Counted from the first letter of the stretch, positions 9,071 through 17,614 are shown. The stretch: 32,870 nt of DNA from UMGS363 sp051881775 (GCA_051881775.1 JBJEQN010000116.1:1-32870); one strand, 5' to 3'. Translations and numbers: made by a program. The notes: generated by a model not told the origin, from the sequence alone.

Positions 9071-9117
9071 GTTCTGTTGTATGCTTTCGAGTTATGCTGA
9101 TGTAAGATTGCAGTTTT

Positions 9118-10662
9118 TTATGCAACCGTTACTTTCACAGCGTTTGAAGCGCTGCCGTTTTTGTTTTTGCCGTTATACTTGGCAACGGGTACTACCTTGT
9201 ACTTATGAGTACCGGGAGTCAGATTTCCGATAGTCTTTTTATTTCCGGAGATAAAGGCTATCTGCTCGTACTTGCCTGTCTTTGAGTTATACTCGTAAAC
9301 ACGGTAGCCATATGCGCCGGAAAGGTCGTTCCATGTGAGGGTAACGGAATTGCCCTTTTTGGTTCCGGTAAGCCTGGGCGCGGGGAGCTTGCCCTGATAG
9401 CTGTAAAGAATAAACGCGTCGGCGATTTCCGTCCAGCCGACCTTCCCTTCGCTTCGGTTAAAAATGCCGAAATCCTGAGCTTGGTATGTACTGCCGCTCC
9501 ACCACCAGATATAAGTTCCGCCGTCTACTGTGTTTATCGGATCAAACAAAAAAGCAGCTATACCGTATTTATTGGCTTGGTTCAGATACGCTTCCAGGTA
9601 TTCAACTATCTCATCGTCATTGTTCTTGTAAACAGCGCCGTGTTCGCCTATGATTATCGGCGCGCCGGTTCTTTCCTGAAGGGTATTCATATAGGCAAAA
9701 TCCCTTTCGAGCCATTGTATGTCATATTCCGAACCCCATTCGGAAGTTGCATAACCAGGAACATCTTTATCGGGAAAAGTAAAGCCTATAGGGTCATTAT
9801 AATGCAGGTCAATAAGCAGGTGGTCGTCGTACTTGTCGTCGGGAAGTCTGAAATCATTGAAAACTTCAGTTTTGCCATTCGGTCCTTCCGCTGCCATATT
9901 AGCGCTAAATGTAGTGAGAACCAGATTTCTCCACCTGTTGTTGCCGCCGGTAGCCCGTACCGTATCGACAAAAAGCTCGTTTATTTTGTTGTGCCATTCG
10001 ATATAATCCGCACCCTCGGGCTGCCAGCTCCAATACTGTATATAATTGCCGTTTTCGTCAGTACCTTCCACATAGGTTTCGTTTGTTCCCTCGAAGAGCA
10101 GTTTTTCATCGTAATCCTTGAATCTTACGGCGATCTGTTTCCAGAGCTTCGCGTATTTCCCCGAATTCTCGGCAAAACTCTCCTTTTCGGGGTGCAGCCA
10201 CACATCGCAGCCGGAATTTAAAATGCAGTACATATCCTGCTCCAGGATCATGTCCACAACTTCCTGTATACGGTCAAGCCACGGCTCGTAAATATTTGCG
10301 TCCTTGTCGGCGTGGTTTGCCATTTGGGTAGGGAGCCGTACCGAATCAAATCCGGCATTTTTGATAGCCGCTATGTATTCTTTCGTAACAGGCGGGTTGC
10401 CCCAAGCGGTTTCAAATACTTCCGGGTCGCGTCCCTGATGGTTTTCGTCCCAACCGGGGTTTACGCCGTCATCGTTAAACAACTCATCTTCAAAGTCAGT
10501 AGCTTCAAAGGTATTGCCGATGTTTACGCCCGCGTGCATATTCGCCGCCGCTTCGTGGGCGGTCTCTAACTCATTGGCCTTTGCCGCGAACGCTGTTGTA
10601 GACGTTGCCGACAGGCAGGTCGCCGCCGCCAGAAATGCCGCTAAAAATTTTTTCATTTTCAT
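9118..10662 (-). CDS. Secreted GH5 glycoside hydrolase with FN3 domain, divergent active site
   Basis: A 514-aa secreted enzyme: Lys-rich start, hydrophobic segment and Ala-Phe-Ala-Ala cleavage region (residues 1-27). A GH5 barrel follows (about 40-425) and a C-terminal fibronectin type III domain (about 428-514); there is no dockerin. The acid/base is E195 in FEGTNET and the nucleophile E340 in IIIGEHG. Odd points: the motif is NET rather than NEP, the usual His-His after strand 3 is replaced by SGCDVW (150-155), and the usual Trp-Asp patch reads FLFDPIN. It may act on an unusual beta-glycan or be impaired. The start at 10662 was chosen over an upstream in-frame ATG because a strong AGGAGGGGG RBS precedes it. 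It follows a GH5 paralogue by 16 bases. Confidence 0.88.
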   Translation of the reverse strand: MKMKKFLAAFLAAATCLSATSTTAFAAKANELETAHEAAANMHAGVNIGNTFEATDFEDELFNDDGVNPGWDENHQGRDPEVFETAWGNPPVTKEYIAAIKNAGFDSVRLPTQMANHADKDANIYEPWLDRIQEVVDMILEQDMYCILNSGCDVWLHPEKESFAENSGKYAKLWKQIAVRFKDYDEKLLFEGTNETYVEGTDENGNYIQYWSWQPEGADYIEWHNKINELFVDTVRATGGNNRWRNLVLTTFSANMAAEGPNGKTEVFNDFRLPDDKYDDHLLIDLHYNDPIGFTFPDKDVPGYATSEWGSEYDIQWLERDFAYMNTLQERTGAPIIIGEHGAVYKNNDDEIVEYLEAYLNQANKYGIAAFLFDPINTVDGGTYIWWWSGSTYQAQDFGIFNRSEGKVGWTEIADAFILYSYQGKLPAPRLTGTKKGNSVTLTWNDLSGAYGYRVYEYNSKTGKYEQIAFISGNKKTIGNLTPGTHKYKVVPVAKYNGKNKNGSASNAVKVTVA

Positions 10663-10678
10663 AGAACCCCCTCCTTTA

Positions 10679-12049
10679 TTATTTTGCTGCGTCAACTATC
10701 GCCTTGGTAAGCTCCGGGAAGTACCATTCACAGGTAGTGCGGTCCATCAGACCCGTGTTGCAGACAACGTCCTCCACGGGAAGATCGCTTACGTGGTTAT
10801 CCCACCAAAAGCAAGGTACTCCCAGCTTTTTCGCTTCGGATACATAGTATTTTGCGTGCTTGATCCTTTCGGATGTATTGTTCTTGTTGCCTGTCCCGAA
10901 TTCGCCGATAATAACGGGAATGCCTTTCTTTACAAGAAATTCGTTGATCTCCCACATAGCGCCGTCAACTGCTTTCTGGGCGGCGGCATCAAATTTGGTT
11001 TCCTCATAATCCACAGCGAGAGAAAGTCCCCAAGGGGTATATGCGTGTACATCAACAATTATCTTATCATCGTTGTTGGGAATTTTAAGGTCTTTAAGAA
11101 TATCCTCGTAGGTGAAGCCGCATGCGGAAGTGATCATAAGGCACCTGTTCTTATTGTTCCCGCCGGTCGCCCTGACCGTATCAACAAAGAGCTGATTATA
11201 TTTATTTACATTCTCAATGTCCTTCGGAATAACATCCCATTCATGGTTCGTACCGATGGCCCGCGGTTCGTTCATGCCTTCTAAAATAAGGCGTTCGTCA
11301 TAATTTTTGAAACGTTTTGCAATTTGTGTCCATACGTTTTTGAATTTCTTTGCGGTAGTATTGTCATACTTCTCCATAGAAAGCCAGCTGTCCTCGTGAT
11401 GGGTATTGAGTATCACGTACATACCGTTGTCGTAGGCGTAGTCCACAACCTCCTGCACCCTGTCGAGCCATTGTTTGCTGATATTACCGTCCTCGTCCAT
11501 ATGGTCGCCCCAGCTGACGGGTATGCGCACCGCGTTAAATCCGGCTTTTTTGGCGGTCGTGAAATATTTCTCCGTAATCGGTTCATTGGTACACCATGCA
11601 TTTTCATAATCCATTTCGTCGTCCAGCCAAAAGCAATTGTTTGGTTCAAGACAGCCGCCCGGATTTATTCCCACTTTTATCTTATCGACCAGAGCCTGTC
11701 CTGTCAATTCAGAAGAAATCTTTCCTCCTCGTACCACTTTGACAGTACATTCGGCTTTATAGCTTGTGTCTTTGACCTTGACGGTTATCTTCGCCGTACC
11801 GATACCCTTTGCCGTTACTTTGCCCTTGCTGACCGTAGCAACAGACTTGTCCGAGCTGCTCCACTGTACGGTAGCCTTGCTCATGCCGGACAGCGTTGGT
11901 TTGAGAGTGTAGCTCTTGCCAATGGCAATGGAAACGCTTGTCTTATTAAGTGATATGCCGTTCTTTGTTGCTGCAAAGGACGTCAGCGACATACACATAA
12001 CGCACATCACCACCGCCAACATCAGGGACAGAATCTTTCTTAACCTCAT
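10679..12049 (-). CDS. Secreted GH5 endoglucanase-type hydrolase with BIG2 domain
   Basis: First gene of the two-gene GH5 operon (456 aa). A signal peptide (1-27) ends in Ser-Phe-Ala-Ala. A bacterial Ig-like BIG2 domain follows (about 30-106, with the repeat-like TVQWSSSDKSVATVSKGKV), then a GH5 catalytic barrel (about 120-455). Catalytic residues are canonical: LNTHHE with H217/H218, acid/base E261 in GMNEP, H335 in VHAYTPW, nucleophile E383 in IIGEFG, and a CFWWDN aromatic patch. This fits an endo-beta-1,4-glucanase or mannanase; substrate cannot be fixed by eye. An N-terminal rather than C-terminal Ig module is notable. The RBS is AAGGAGG, and an extended -10 promoter lies upstream. Confidence 0.9.
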   Translation of the reverse strand: MRLRKILSLMLAVVMCVMCMSLTSFAATKNGISLNKTSVSIAIGKSYTLKPTLSGMSKATVQWSSSDKSVATVSKGKVTAKGIGTAKITVKVKDTSYKAECTVKVVRGGKISSELTGQALVDKIKVGINPGGCLEPNNCFWLDDEMDYENAWCTNEPITEKYFTTAKKAGFNAVRIPVSWGDHMDEDGNISKQWLDRVQEVVDYAYDNGMYVILNTHHEDSWLSMEKYDNTTAKKFKNVWTQIAKRFKNYDERLILEGMNEPRAIGTNHEWDVIPKDIENVNKYNQLFVDTVRATGGNNKNRCLMITSACGFTYEDILKDLKIPNNDDKIIVDVHAYTPWGLSLAVDYEETKFDAAAQKAVDGAMWEINEFLVKKGIPVIIGEFGTGNKNNTSERIKHAKYYVSEAKKLGVPCFWWDNHVSDLPVEDVVCNTGLMDRTTCEWYFPELTKAIVDAAK

Positions 12050-12081
12050 AGAAAATCCTCCTTATGAATTATATTTCTATA

Positions 12082-12110
12082 ATTATATCACATAAAAAAC
12101 ATTTTTGGTA
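12082..12110 (-). promoter_or_regulatory. Probable promoter of the GH5 operon (extended -10)
   Basis: On the minus strand TGATATAAT (TATAAT at 12087-12082) forms an extended -10 box, about 33 bases upstream of the GH5 start. The -35 position (TACCAA) is weak, consistent with dependence on the extended -10 or on an activator. Confidence 0.5.
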
Positions 12111-12170
12111 CGCAGCTTGCAGACTTCCGGTAAATTTATATATAAATCGACCTGAAATGCTTTTCAAGCA

Positions 12171-12209
12171 AAAATCCCGAGATCGTTTTTCAGATCCCGG
12201 GATAAAAAA
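12171..12209 (-). terminator. Terminator of the kinase operon
   Basis: GC-rich 11-base arms at 12174-12184 and 12193-12203 pair with one mismatch around an 8-base loop. A T-run follows on the minus strand, about 30 bases after the kinase stop. Confidence 0.8.
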
Positions 12210-12233
12210 TTGAAAATATGTATTCTGCCTGTT

Positions 12234-13964
12234 TCAAGCGTCTGCATCGGACAATTTCGCCGATTTAACTATAAAATTGACTGTCTGAAAGCCTATTCCA
12301 TACTTACCGAGCTTTTCAACGGCGTCGTGAGATAGTATCAATGTACATTCTGTCTGTCCTTTTTCCAGGTTGATAAAGCCGTCGCTGTTTCTATCGTTCT
12401 CGCAGTCTATTTCCCCGATAAGATCCATCCATTCCGCATCATCGCCGACTAATGCAATGGGAATAAAATTTGCATAGTTATACAGTCCGGCGATCTCTGT
12501 TTCAAGGGTGATCTTTATATCACCCTCATAGTTTTCCAGCACGCTTTTGGGAATAGTCTTGCTCAAAGCATAATCGCCTAAATACTCGCTGTCAAGCTCT
12601 ATGAAATACGGGGTTTTGGTATCGGTTATTTCTTCATATTCTGTCGCTTCCTCAACAGCCTTTTCAACAGTCGCAGATTTTATGAGCAGGTTATAGATCT
12701 GAAAAGCAATCCCTCCATCTCCCAGAGTTTCAATGACCTCACGGGAAACAGTAAATTTGCAGGTTTTCTGATTCTTTCCCACAAGGATAGATCTTCCGTC
12801 ATCGCCTGCCCGTTCAAATAGCGTTAAAACCTTCAGATTAGTCCACCTGTCATCGGAGCTGACGGGCTTAAGCGAATAATAATCGCCGTCCTTGCCCTCT
12901 GCTAAAGTTTCGATATCAAGTGTTATCTGTACATCTCCGTCAATGGAATCAAGAATGCTTTTAGGTATTTCCGCCCCGTAGTTCCAGTCGCCAACATAGC
13001 TGCTGTCAAGCTGTATGAAATTCTTTCCCTCGGAGTAGCTTTCAGACAAAGCGGATGTTGTAACCTCGCTCTCCGAAGATGTTGTATCTGAAGCAGCCGA
13101 TGTATAGACTGCATCCTCAACATTATCGCTTCTCAAATTTGAAGCTAAAGCCAAAACAAGCACAAAGACAGCAATACCCGATACAGCAGCCAATACAGCC
13201 GCAGCCGGCGTTTTTTTATACATTTTCCGCAGAGCAGCTTCACATTCTGCCGCATTGCGATAGCGCTTCTCGGGAGCAAATTCGGTACAGCGCTTTATGA
13301 CTGCGGAAAGTCTGCGCGGCATTCCCGAGGCTTCAAGCTTCGTTGAACCTGTTACAAGCTCGTTAAGAAGCACGCCTATGGAATAAACATCGGAACGCTC
13401 GTCTGTCTGACCGTAGCCGAACTGTTCGGGCGGAGCCGTGTCGGGAGTACCCAATACCTGAGTATCCCGTGATGCGTCGGGGTCATATTTGCGTGCCGTC
13501 CCGAAGTCGATAATATACACTTCTCCGTCGGGAGTGATGATGATATTGTCCGATTTTACATCACGGTGTATTATGGTCGGCTCTTTTTCGTGCAGTGCCG
13601 CAATTATCCTGCATACCGAAATGCCGATTTCGATCGCTTTTTCACAGGAAAAAGGACCGCTTTCCTTTATATGCTCATAAAGAGTTTTGCCGTTGATATA
13701 TTGGCGGATAAGACAGGTCTTGCCGTCCATTTTAAAACAGCCGTAGACCTCGGGGATGCCCTTTTCATCAAGTTCAGCAAGTATTCTCGCCTCATTTTCG
13801 ATGATCTCTGCTTTTCCTGCTTTAAGCAAAGCCTTTCGGCGGCATACTTTATCATACAGCACAAATACCGAGTCCGTTTTCCCCGATCTGATGCAGGATA
13901 TTACTTCATATTCATCGGATAAGGTATCGGGAAGAATCAGTTCTTCCTTTAAAACATCATTCAT
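12234..13964 (-). CDS. Membrane Ser/Thr protein kinase with duplicated outer domain
   Basis: Bacterial Hanks-type kinase (576 aa from ATG 13964). The kinase domain covers about 18-245: a degenerate Gly loop, probable Lys48 in ALLK, Glu58 of helix C, HRDVKSDN at 133-140, DFG at 153-155 and APPE at 177-180. One membrane helix (254-276) and a Ser/Thr/Glu-rich linker (280-315) follow. Two related outer domains come next, starting at FIQLDSSYVGD (316) and FIELDSEYLGD (454). Both carry an IPKS motif and end in an aromatic/hydrophobic strand, so the sensor arose by duplication. It is not PASTA; its ligand is unknown. The start lies one base after the stop of the HTH gene, so the pair is co-translated. 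Upstream in-frame starts were rejected because they sit inside that gene. Confidence 0.88.
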   Translation of the reverse strand: MNDVLKEELILPDTLSDEYEVISCIRSGKTDSVFVLYDKVCRRKALLKAGKAEIIENEARILAELDEKGIPEVYGCFKMDGKTCLIRQYINGKTLYEHIKESGPFSCEKAIEIGISVCRIIAALHEKEPTIIHRDVKSDNIIITPDGEVYIIDFGTARKYDPDASRDTQVLGTPDTAPPEQFGYGQTDERSDVYSIGVLLNELVTGSTKLEASGMPRRLSAVIKRCTEFAPEKRYRNAAECEAALRKMYKKTPAAAVLAAVSGIAVFVLVLALASNLRSDNVEDAVYTSAASDTTSSESEVTTSALSESYSEGKNFIQLDSSYVGDWNYGAEIPKSILDSIDGDVQITLDIETLAEGKDGDYYSLKPVSSDDRWTNLKVLTLFERAGDDGRSILVGKNQKTCKFTVSREVIETLGDGGIAFQIYNLLIKSATVEKAVEEATEYEEITDTKTPYFIELDSEYLGDYALSKTIPKSVLENYEGDIKITLETEIAGLYNYANFIPIALVGDDAEWMDLIGEIDCENDRNSDGFINLEKGQTECTLILSHDAVEKLGKYGIGFQTVNFIVKSAKLSDADA

Positions 13965-13965
13965 A

Positions 13966-14403
13966 TTACAAAATCGGCTCCTGTCCGTATTGTACAAGAA
14001 GTTCATCGGTCTTATACAGGTCATATTTGTTATAAAGCGCATAGAGAATCAGCGAATCACGCTTTATTTTCGGATAAAGAACACCACGGTTTGCAAGCTT
14101 TAAAAGACGCTGTGTTTCATCAACGGAAAGTCCCAGTACAATAGCAATTCTTATAATTATATCTCGGTTCGGAGTTCTGTCACCTGCACATATCTGATAT
14201 GTGAATGAACGGCTGAGAAGTGCCATAACACCAAGCTTTGACGCATCGATCTCTCTTTCCGAAATAAGAGCCGAAAGATACTTATGAAACTCGGGCGCAT
14301 TCATTTGCCCGGACAATTCGGTAAAGTCCTCGGACAAGTTTTTTGAGTTTTCGAGCATAAGAAAAAGCTCATCGGTCGAGATCTCTTTTTGTGCTTGCGT
14401 CAT
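13966..14403 (-). CDS. HTH (XRE-like) protein paired with kinase
   Basis: A 145-aa soluble protein. Residues about 55-105 contain an XRE-like helix-turn-helix: SFTYQICAGDRTPNRD followed by IIRIAIVLGLSVDETQRLL. After that comes a helical tail that may bind a partner. The N-terminal 40 residues are acidic and helical. The RBS (GAGGTGATG) is good and ATG 14403 is used. It is the first gene of the kinase operon, so it may be the transcription factor or the phosphorylation target controlled by the kinase; this is inference. A palindrome at its predicted transcription start may be its own operator. The combination of a small HTH protein with a downstream transmembrane kinase suggests a sensor-regulator pair. 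Confidence 0.75.
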   Translation of the reverse strand: MTQAQKEISTDELFLMLENSKNLSEDFTELSGQMNAPEFHKYLSALISEREIDASKLGVMALLSRSFTYQICAGDRTPNRDIIIRIAIVLGLSVDETQRLLKLANRGVLYPKIKRDSLILYALYNKYDLYKTDELLVQYGQEPIL

Positions 14404-14425
14404 ATCATCACCTCGTAATTATTCC

Positions 14426-14440
14426 TGCACCAAATGTGCA
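14426..14440. promoter_or_regulatory. Palindrome TGCAC-N5-GTGCA at the predicted start of transcription
   Basis: Perfect 5-base arms (14426-14430 and 14436-14440) lie just downstream of the -10 box and between promoter and RBS. That is the right place for a repressor operator, perhaps for the HTH protein itself. Confidence 0.5.
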
Positions 14441-14444
14441 CATA

Positions 14445-14473
14445 ATTATAACATAAATACAATAAGCTGTCAA
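14445..14473 (-). promoter_or_regulatory. Consensus sigma-A promoter of the HTH-kinase operon
   Basis: On the minus strand TTGACA (14473-14468) and TATAAT (14450-14445) are separated by 17 bases, with a TG upstream of the -10 (extended). This is one of the strongest-looking promoters in the window. Confidence 0.88.
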
Positions 14474-14539
14474 CGCATGAAAAAACGCAGAAATAACTTT
14501 AATATTTAGAAAACGCAATGAAATGGTTATCCGATAAAT

Positions 14540-15655
14540 ATGAATAACGGCATTGATTACAGTAAACAGATGAATAGGTATTGGCGCAGAGCAAGAGCAA
14601 ATCACAAGGTACAGATCATTCGTATAATTCAATCTTTCTCGAAGAAGGAATTTGACCCGAACAACCCTGCCGATATACTTAAAGCAAACGAGATCGGTCA
14701 GGCATTGGTTGAAGAACATTATCCCGGAAGGCAGGCATTGGTCTGTACACAGACAGACGGGAAAGGTGGATATGTTCACAATCATATTCTTGTAAATGAT
14801 GTTTCGATAGTTGACGGAAAAGGCTGCAGCAAATATCAATATTATCAGCCTAACGTTATGCCTTGGACAGATGAGATCACTTCGAGATACACCATTCTGG
14901 ACTATTGCGATGAGAACCGAGAAAAACTCACTCAGGCTGAACGTGCAAAGCGTGAGAAAGGTAAATATTGCTACATTGATGATATACGGAAACGGGTAGC
15001 TTCAGCAATGCAATTATCTGCATGCGAAGAAGACTTTTTTCAGAAACTGGCTGACGATGGATTAAGCGCAGTTAAGAAATACAGCAAAAAGAAAGGTGAG
15101 TATTATGTTTATGTGCTTGTTGACACTTCCAAGATCCCCAAGGAAGCGAAGCTGCCCAATCACAAGTTACACATAAGGTCGTACAACCTTGGAACGGCAT
15201 ACGGTCCGGAGGCTCTTCAGGAACACATTGCGTTTTACGAGCGTATTGCTATTCGTGGGGAGTTTACGGATATTGATGAGGAGTATATTCCGAAGGTTAG
15301 CATGAAACGCTCTGCACCCATTGAAGAAAAGAATGAGCAGGAAGTAACTGCTGTTGCAACGATTCCTGCTACTGTTGCTGATGAAAATGTAGCCTTGAAC
15401 ACGATTGAAGATATGCAGATGCTTGTTGAGGATGAGGAGGAGTTGGAGAAGGATGAGGTATTTGATGCGAAAAATCAGCCTTTGACAAGTCATAAGCCTG
15501 TTATGGAAAAGCCGATTTCAACATCCAATAGGAAGTCTGGGCGTTTACAGAAGAAGCAGCCCAAGATTGATAGCAGTCGCTTTGATCGGGGTATTCGGAT
15601 GGGGGAGGGATTGGTTGAGGGTGAGTTGGAGGATGAGGTAGAGAAGGAGAAATAA
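14540..15655 (+). pseudogene. N-terminally truncated MOB-type relaxase
   Basis: The 371 codons resemble the middle and C-terminal part of a plasmid or ICE relaxase. QSF occurs near residue 31, and the metal-binding histidines lie in GYVHNHILVND (H80, H82). A conserved relaxase middle region follows (about 130-240), then a Lys/Glu-rich, low-complexity tail. The first motif, which carries the nicking tyrosine, is missing: the frame has a stop at 14519 and no good RBS before ATG 14540. It therefore cannot nick DNA as it stands, although a shortened protein might be made. It marks an old mobilisable element here. No coupling protein or accessory mobilisation gene is adjacent. Confidence 0.75.
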
Positions 15656-15774
15656 TCGTAAGAGGCAGAAATATATGAAAGTTTTTCATTAAATTTTGAG
15701 TAATAGACAATAACTGTCATTGGACTTGATGTATAATTATATCAACAGCAAAAATATGCACAAAAAAACTTATA

Positions 15775-15799
15775 AAATTTCTATTAACAGTAGAAATTT
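15775..15799. promoter_or_regulatory. Inverted repeat upstream of WYL gene promoter
   Basis: Perfect 9-base arms AAATTTCTA (15775-15783) and TAGAAATTT (15791-15799) with a 7-base spacer, about 32 bases before the -35 box. A candidate operator for the WYL regulator, or a weak terminator of the relaxase remnant. Confidence 0.45.
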
Positions 15800-15830
15800 C
15801 TGAAAATATATACAATATAGTCAAAATGTA

Positions 15831-15859
15831 TTGAAATATATGTGCTTTTGTTGTAAAAT
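15831..15859 (+). promoter_or_regulatory. Probable promoter of WYL regulator gene
   Basis: TTGAAA at 15831-15836 and TAAAAT at 15854-15859 are separated by 17 bases, 23 bases before the start codon. Confidence 0.6.
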
Positions 15860-15882
15860 ATGTAATGTAATGGTGATTTTAT

Positions 15883-16839
15883 ATGAAAGAAATAATGGAA
15901 AACGGATTTAAGTACAATAGAGTTTTATTGCTTTACACCAAGCTTATTGATGGTGAAATTATCAACAAGAAACATGAAGCAGAGTATTTTGGCGTCAATG
16001 AGCGAACTATACAGCGTGATATTGATGATCTGCGCATGTTCTTTGAGAATCGTGCGGTTGAAGGCGAGCAATATAAAGAGCTTGTTTATAGCCGTGAGCT
16101 TGGCGGATACATATTGACAAACAAAAATGCAGCTTCACTTTCAAATAGCGAGGTATTGGCGGTTTGCAAGATACTGCTTGAAAGCCGTGCGTTTACCAAG
16201 GATGAAATGACACCGATAATAAACAAACTGCTTGGTTGCTGTGTTCCGCCCAAAAATCAGCGCAAGGTCAGGGAGCTTATATCCAATGAGCTTTTTCACT
16301 ATACAGAGCTTAGTCATCACAAGAATTTTGTTGATTCAATGTGGTCGATTGGCGAAGCAGTACAAAAGCATCTATGTATGAAAATAACCTATACCAAGCA
16401 GGACGGTACGGCGGTTGAGCGTATAATTGAGCCTGTTGGTATAATGTTCTCGGAGTTTTATTTTTACCTTACGGCGTTTATCGAGAATATTGACAAGGAA
16501 ACGGAGTTCCGCAACAAGGACGATATTTTCCCGACCATATACAGAATTGACAGGATACAAAGCTTTGAGGTGCTGGACAGGCATTTTGACATACCGTACA
16601 AGGACAGGTTTGAGGAAGGCGAGTTCCGCAAGCGGATACAGTTTATGTATGGCGGAAAGCTGCGAAGGATAAAGTTTATTTACAAGGGTAAAAATGTTGA
16701 ATCGGTTCTTGACAGACTGCCTACGGCGAAAATCTTGGAGAAAACTGACAGCGGATATGTTATTTCTGCGGAAGTTTTCGGGGATGGGGTTGATATGTGG
16801 GTTAGGAGTCAGGGGGATATGGTGGAGATAGTGAAATAG
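15883..16839 (+). CDS. WYL-domain transcriptional regulator
   Basis: A 318-aa DNA-binding regulator. An N-terminal winged helix (about 10-60) contains the recognition-helix segment NERTIQRDIDDL. The middle and C-terminal part is a WYL domain (about 155-240) that starts near the conserved region IIEPVGIMFSEFYFYLTAFIE. A WCX-like C-terminal end includes GVDMWVRSQGDMVEIV. WYL proteins bind nucleic-acid or nucleotide ligands and often control defence or DNA-damage genes. Here the neighbours are mobile-element remnants and two small unknown genes, so it may control those. The RBS is modest (TGGTGA). A second, decayed WYL C-terminal end lies about 230 bases downstream, so the gene was duplicated or exchanged. 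Confidence 0.88.
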   Translation: MKEIMENGFKYNRVLLLYTKLIDGEIINKKHEAEYFGVNERTIQRDIDDLRMFFENRAVEGEQYKELVYSRELGGYILTNKNAASLSNSEVLAVCKILLESRAFTKDEMTPIINKLLGCCVPPKNQRKVRELISNELFHYTELSHHKNFVDSMWSIGEAVQKHLCMKITYTKQDGTAVERIIEPVGIMFSEFYFYLTAFIENIDKETEFRNKDDIFPTIYRIDRIQSFEVLDRHFDIPYKDRFEEGEFRKRIQFMYGGKLRRIKFIYKGKNVESVLDRLPTAKILEKTDSGYVISAEVFGDGVDMWVRSQGDMVEIVK

Positions 16840-16858
16840 AATTAAGGAGGGATTTTTT

Positions 16859-17056
16859 ATGCCGGTTGCACCAGTTTTTCAAAAAATCCATTGTCCCGTA
16901 TGCGGAAATCAAATCACTATTCACGGTATGGTGGGAAATACGCCTTTGTTATTCAGAATAATCGGTATAAATGAAAACACTCATATCAAATGTGAAAAGT
17001 GCAATTCATTACTTATTTATAATCATAAGAAGGGTACTATAAAGTTTAAGAAATAA
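16859..17056 (+). CDS. Zinc-ribbon miniprotein
   Basis: A 65-aa protein with two Cys pairs, CPVC near residue 12 and CEKC near residue 45, separated by about 30 residues. This is a typical zinc-ribbon knuckle arrangement. No membrane segment or enzyme motif is seen. A strong RBS (AAGGAGGG) lies 7-14 bases before ATG 16859, and the gene starts 19 bases after the WYL stop, so it is probably co-transcribed with WYL. Function is unknown; it may be a small DNA- or protein-binding adaptor. Confidence 0.75.
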   Translation: MPVAPVFQKIHCPVCGNQITIHGMVGNTPLLFRIIGINENTHIKCEKCNSLLIYNHKKGTIKFKK

Positions 17057-17072
17057 AGGTATTATGGTGTAA

Positions 17073-17135
17073 GGCTTCAGTAATGGAGTCGATATGTGGG
17101 GTAGAAGTCAGAGCGTACTAATTGAAATGTTATGA
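17073..17135 (+). pseudogene. Decayed second WYL C-terminus
   Basis: The frame 17073-17135 reads GFSNGVDMWGRSQSVLIEML then stop. It matches in order the end of the intact WYL protein (GDGVDMWVRSQGDMVEIV). DNA identity is also clear in the word GATATGTGGG. Only about 20 codons remain and there is no start, so it is the scar of a second WYL gene. Confidence 0.65.
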
Positions 17136-17163
17136 TGTATTTGTAATTAAAGGATGTGTTTGT

Positions 17164-17547
17164 GTGGATTTTGTTTTTAAAAAGATGCAAACGGAATTAG
17201 GATCGTCACCAACAATATTAAACAAAAATAACATCGGACGAATCAAATCAGAGTTTCCAATACCAGTGGAACAAAAAATTATTTGGGCAAATGTTAGTTT
17301 TAAAGGTAGAATTTCAGGAATAGTCGTTACAAATAAGGGAGTTTTCATAAAAGCAGATAAGGAAACTATAAAGGAGTATAATTCAAAAGTTCAAAATAAA
17401 AAAGACAAAGTAAATGTGCTTTATCATTATATTAAGTGGGAGAATTTTGATATTAATGATTTTGAAGTAAAGTTCGCAACAGGCAATCCCGACACAACAA
17501 GAGGAGCTTACGGTAAAAGGGCGATTTTACGTTGTTTAAGCAGATGA
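17164..17547 (+). CDS. Small protein of unknown function
   Basis: 127 aa from GTG 17164, chosen because AAAGGA lies about 10 bases upstream; an in-frame TTG at 17122 has no RBS. The protein is basic, with alternating beta-strand-like segments such as WANVSFKGRISGIVVTNKGV and a Trp-Glu-Asn stretch. It resembles bacterial PH-like small domains, but no family is recognised with certainty. Base composition is AT-rich. The last codons form the left arm of the terminator hairpin. Confidence 0.5.
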   Translation: MDFVFKKMQTELGSSPTILNKNNIGRIKSEFPIPVEQKIIWANVSFKGRISGIVVTNKGVFIKADKETIKEYNSKVQNKKDKVNVLYHYIKWENFDINDFEVKFATGNPDTTRGAYGKRAILRCLSR

Positions 17548-17584
17548 GCATCACAGTTGAATGTGGTGCTCATCTGCATTTTTA
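17540..17584 (+). terminator. Rho-independent terminator overlapping a stop codon
   Basis: Fifteen-base arms (17540-17554, 17563-17577) pair except for one G-T pair, followed by a T-run. It ends the WYL/zinc-ribbon/unknown gene group. Confidence 0.85.
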
Positions 17585-17614
17585 GGATATGACCAAGGGT
17601 ACCATTTCCTAGTA

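Noticed and set aside
9481..10221. Long plus-strand ORF antisense to the GH5 gene
   Set aside because: No RBS or recognisable domain, and it lies wholly inside a confident GH5 gene; a shadow of its codon use.
14408..14839. Minus-strand ORF upstream of the HTH gene
   Set aside because: Overlaps the consensus promoter of the HTH-kinase operon and the relaxase remnant, with no RBS or family features.
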